From positions 1-64,000 of the forward strand of contig JAKSJP010000006.1 in assembly GCA_024398105.1 (NCBI GenBank): a stretch of DNA of 64,000 nucleotides. The letters are read 5' to 3'. Of this stretch, positions 61,434-64,000 are shown one piece after another. Positions within the stretch are counted from its first letter, which is position 1. Every line of letters starts with the position of its first letter. Position numbers and translations under genes: made by a program. Origin of the DNA: Bacteroidales bacterium (GTDB lineage Bacteria > Bacteroidota > Bacteroidia > Bacteroidales > UBA932). The notes beneath the pieces are model-generated. The model worked only from the letters and a program-made list of their open reading frames with translations. It was not told where the DNA came from and ran no database searches.

Positions 61434-62267
61434 CTATTGCCTGAGACTGCTGAACGGATGGGCCAGGCCTTCCGCCGAGGCCAGCCTACCGCTGACCATT
61501 CCTATCTTCAGAGGAGCCTCGAAGCACACCGGGATGCGGTTCTCGTCATCCGAGAACCATAGGGTCAGGTCCGAATCCCCTGTGAAGAAATCACCTTCCA
61601 CGACTTCTACCGAGAACTTCATTGCCTTGACCGTGCCCAGCCCCTTGACGACCTTGTCCTCCCTTCCCAGGAACACGAAGTAGACTGTGAAGACGTCATC
61701 CGCCACGGCGAAGGTCATAGGGTACGGCTGTCCGACATTGACGCGGGACATGTCCATGTTCCTGGCCGTATAGAAAAGGGTCATGACGTCGTAGGTGCAG
61801 TTGTCAAGTGGGATCTGCATGGAGAACTCCGGCTTCCTGGAAGTCTCCAGGGTAGCCGAGACATACGGCTGGGCCGCATTCCAGACAAAGCGATAGTCAT
61901 TCCTGCACCAGTACTTGCCCTCCCTCGTGTCGCGGTAGAATTTCTGAGGGGAAAGCCCGTCGACAAGGAACCATGACTGGAAATCCTCGCGGAGCTTGAA
62001 GAACTTGTCGTAGAACTTCGCTGTCTGCCCATAAAGACGGGAAGCGAAGACCGGTTTCCCGTTCAGGGTCGTCTGGTCAAGAGTGAGGCTGGCGCTCGCC
62101 ACGTCGGAATTGATCGCGCCCCACTTGAAGTTGATCTTATATGAGAGATTCTCACCTCCCTTGAAGGCGAGATTGTCCTTGACAAGCGGACGAAGCGGCA
62201 TGCACTGGGCCATCGCAGCGAAGCTCGCTACGACCAGCATGGTGAAGATAAGTGCAGCCCTCTTCAT
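61434..62267 (-). CDS. DUF3108 domain secreted protein
   Basis: The 277-residue protein has a signal peptide (KRAALIFTMLVVASFAAMAQ) and the DUF3108 pattern: GENLSYKINFKWGAINSDVASASL (about 37-60), WFLVDGLSPQKFYRDTREGKYW, and VVKGLGTVKAMKFSVEVVEG followed by LTLWFSDDENRIPV near the end. Function unknown; such proteins are periplasmic beta-rich folds. It is between dnaB (24 nt) and rseC (34 nt) on the same strand. Confidence 0.87.
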   Translation of the reverse strand: MKRAALIFTMLVVASFAAMAQCMPLRPLVKDNLAFKGGENLSYKINFKWGAINSDVASASLTLDQTTLNGKPVFASRLYGQTAKFYDKFFKLREDFQSWFLVDGLSPQKFYRDTREGKYWCRNDYRFVWNAAQPYVSATLETSRKPEFSMQIPLDNCTYDVMTLFYTARNMDMSRVNVGQPYPMTFAVADDVFTVYFVFLGREDKVVKGLGTVKAMKFSVEVVEGDFFTGDSDLTLWFSDDENRIPVCFEAPLKIGMVSGRLASAEGLAHPFSSLRQ

Positions 62268-62291
62268 ATCTGTAAATGGATAGTCTGGTGA

Positions 62292-63812
62292 CTAGAAATC
62301 CGGATTGGCTCCGCCCATGTCGTAGCCGCCGTAGGAGTTTCCTCCATCGAACGGGTCGTAGCCGCCACCGTCCGCATTCATGGCAGACTGGTATTCGGTG
62401 CTCTCAGCCTGGCTGATCAGGTTGTCATCCAGCTCGACGAACTTGACCTGGTCGCTCTTGAAGCGCATGTCGATCTCGCCGATCTCGCCGTTACGGTGCT
62501 TGGCGATGATGATCTGGGTCTTCTCTCTGTCTTCAGGGTTCTCCGAAAGGCCCACGAAATCAGGCCTGTGGACGAAGATCACCATATCGGCATCCTGCTC
62601 GATAGAACCTGACTCACGAAGGTCGGAAAGCATAGGCTTGCCGTTTGAGTTCGATCTCTGCACAGAGTTACGGGAGAGCTGTGAAAGCGCGATGATCGCC
62701 ACGTTGAGTTCCTTCGCCGTCGCCTTGAGGGTACGCGAGATCGCTGCGACTTCCTGCTCACGGAATCCTCTGAGCTCGGCAGGTCCCTGCATGAGCTGGA
62801 GGTAGTCGACGATGACGAGCCTTACGCCCTTTGACTTGACGAGTCTCTTGACCTTTGTACGGAATTCCATGATCGGAAGGCTCGGGGTGTCATCCACGTA
62901 GAGCGGAGCAGCCGACAGCCTCTTGATCTTGACCTGGAGCTGCTCCCACTCGTATGGCTCGAGCTTGGAACCGCCCTTGATCTTCTCCGCAGGAAGGCCG
63001 GACTCGGTTATCATAAGACGCATGGCGAGCTGGATCTTCGGCATTTCAAGCGAGAAGATCGCAACCGGCATGTTGTGGTCGACGGCGGCATTCCTCGCGA
63101 TGTTGAGCGAGAATGCTGTCTTACCGACTGAAGGACGTGCGGCGAGGATGATAAGGTCGGAAGCCTGCCAGCCCTGGGTGATGCGGTCGATCGAGACATA
63201 GCCCGACGGGACTCCGCTGAGGCCTGTCTGGTCCTGCATGTCCTCGATCTTCTGCATCGCTTCGTTGATCGCGGAGCCTATGGCTGTGACTTCCTTCTTG
63301 GAGTTGCTCTGGATGGCGTCATAGACCTTGGTCTGGGCGCTGTCCACGAGGTCATCCACGTTGACGGAGTCGTCGTATGACTTCCTGAGGATATCCATCG
63401 AAGCAGTGATGAGATCCCTCTGGATCTTCTTCTGCTTGAGAATCTTGAGATAGTATTCGAGATGGGCTGATGCACCAACCTTCATCGAGAGGGTGGTGAT
63501 TGCCACAGTTCCTCCCACTGCCTCCAGATTGCCCATAGCCTTGAGCTTCTGGGATACAGAAAGGATATCCGGGGCTACATGCTCGTTGGTAAGTGCAACG
63601 ACAGCCTCGAACACCATTCTGTTCTTAGGATCATAGAAGCAGGAAGGCTGAAGCTCTTCCAGTACCTCATCGACACAGTTCGGATCGATGAGCAGGGCAG
63701 CAAGTACAGCCTCTTCGAAATCCAGGGCCTGAGGTGGCTTGTTGCCCATCTCAAGACCTAAAGTATCGAGATTGACTGCCTGCGCCCTTCTGCGGGTTCT
63801 CTGCTCAGGCAT
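62292..63812 (-). CDS. dnaB: Replicative DNA helicase DnaB
   Basis: The 506-residue protein has the N-terminal collar domain (PQALDFEEAVLAALLIDPN) and the RecA-like motor with Walker A AARPSVGKTAFSLNIA (about 230-245), Walker B LVIVDYLQLMQG (about 330-341) and LRESGSIEQDADMVIFVHRP near 400. No intein is present at the P-loop, a frequent insertion site. A Gly/Tyr/Asn-rich C-terminal tail (GGYDPFDGGNSYGGYDMGG) follows. Confidence 0.97.
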   Translation of the reverse strand: MPEQRTRRRAQAVNLDTLGLEMGNKPPQALDFEEAVLAALLIDPNCVDEVLEELQPSCFYDPKNRMVFEAVVALTNEHVAPDILSVSQKLKAMGNLEAVGGTVAITTLSMKVGASAHLEYYLKILKQKKIQRDLITASMDILRKSYDDSVNVDDLVDSAQTKVYDAIQSNSKKEVTAIGSAINEAMQKIEDMQDQTGLSGVPSGYVSIDRITQGWQASDLIILAARPSVGKTAFSLNIARNAAVDHNMPVAIFSLEMPKIQLAMRLMITESGLPAEKIKGGSKLEPYEWEQLQVKIKRLSAAPLYVDDTPSLPIMEFRTKVKRLVKSKGVRLVIVDYLQLMQGPAELRGFREQEVAAISRTLKATAKELNVAIIALSQLSRNSVQRSNSNGKPMLSDLRESGSIEQDADMVIFVHRPDFVGLSENPEDREKTQIIIAKHRNGEIGEIDMRFKSDQVKFVELDDNLISQAESTEYQSAMNADGGGYDPFDGGNSYGGYDMGGANPDF

Positions 63813-63827
63813 GTCAATACAGGATTA

Positions 63828-64000
63828 TTATTCTGAGAAATCAGGATTTACGAGAATTCTACCGCAGTGCTCGCAGATGATGAGCTTCTTGTTGGAAGCG
63901 ATCTCGACAAGTCTCTGAGGGATGATGGTGTTGAAGCAGCCACCACAAGAGTTTCCGTTGTAGACAGCGACCACTGCGAGGTGGTTGTGCACGCTTGCAC
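63828..64000 (-). CDS. Zinc-ribbon protein (zf-RING_7 type), C-terminal part
   Basis: Only the last 57 codons are in the window. They encode two CxxC pairs (NSCGGCFNTIIP and IICEHCGRILV), ending NPDFSE. This is the C-terminal zinc ribbon of the DUF/PF02591 (CT398-like) family, whose members have a long N-terminal coiled coil, here outside. It lies 15 nt upstream of dnaB on the same strand. The assignment rests on the tail alone. Confidence 0.8.
   Translation of the reverse strand, partial: ASVHNHLAVVAVYNGNSCGGCFNTIIPQRLVEIASNKKLIICEHCGRILVNPDFSE

Noticed and set aside
1..64000. CRISPR arrays, prophage, insertion sequences, rRNA operons
   Set aside because: No regular direct-repeat array, integrase, transposase, capsid or rRNA sequence was seen; gene content is housekeeping throughout.

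Overview
The window reads as chromosomal backbone of a member of the Bacteroidota, most likely order Bacteroidales (a gut lineage near Rikenellaceae or Alistipes would fit, but that placement is inference). The signs are: -7 boxes of the form TAnnTTTG upstream of many genes, no Shine-Dalgarno sequences, short serine-pathway genes serC-serA-DUF1015 in a row, DUF4369/DUF4783/DUF4954 proteins, an eukaryote-type IleRS, an Rnf complex in the order B-C-D-G-E-A, and a eukaryote-like (GT3) glycogen synthase. No phage, insertion sequence, CRISPR array or rRNA operon is visible. One tRNA (Ser, anticodon UGA) is present.

Layout. 1-5.6 kb: end of a histidine kinase, tRNA-Ser, then the operon ileS - DksA-like - lspA on the minus strand. 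5.6-9.8 kb: cvpA-tsaB on the plus strand facing greA - HIT - thioredoxin-fold lipoprotein. 8.9-22.2 kb: a long minus-strand run xseA - xseB - glgB - debranching enzyme - GT4 - GH57 - fused glycogen synthase/phosphorylase - ribF, that is, a complete glycogen synthesis and breakdown set closed by a terminator at 8871-8900. 22.2-25.4 kb: engB - prs - small membrane protein - der. 25.7-29.8 kb: rlmH and a very large multi-pass NtrY-like kinase. 29.8-33.6 kb: DUF4783 protein, efp, a tryptophanase-family lyase and its divergent AraC-type regulator. 33.6-45.8 kb: ispH-cmk, an NtrC-type ATPase lacking a DNA-binding domain, lptB-dnaX, a peptidase/methyltransferase set, DUF1015-serA-serC, YigZ. 45.9-49.8 kb: pRiA4b-type acidic protein, miaA, murB, murA. 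49.9-55.8 kb: two paralogous small outer-membrane barrels around an acyl-ACP thioesterase, DUF4954 and a serine hydrolase. 55.8-61.4 kb: the rnf operon with an RseC-type protein. 61.4-64 kb: DUF3108, dnaB and the end of a zinc-ribbon protein.

The observations I would follow first lie between genes. (1) Two loci (30284-30389 plus; 41733-41849 minus) share a sigma-54-like -24/-12 element, a nearly identical predicted RNA 5' end and a strong intrinsic terminator 80-90 nt downstream: a candidate family of sigma-54-dependent small RNAs. The same window encodes NtrY-like kinases and an NtrC-type ATPase with no DNA-binding domain. (2) Three convergent gene junctions (25490-25613, 49835-49945, 54816-54969) each carry perfect 17-18 bp inverted repeats, different in sequence at each site. 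Two of them enclose the same hairpin core. (3) A 72-bp-period pair of hairpin modules sits at 55011-55135.

Two housekeeping enzymes carry substitutions linked to antibiotic insensitivity: a GIHH signature in IleRS (mupirocin) and Asp in place of the catalytic Cys in MurA (fosfomycin). Gene starts were moved inward from the longest open frame where conserved domains, promoter position or start-codon type called for it.
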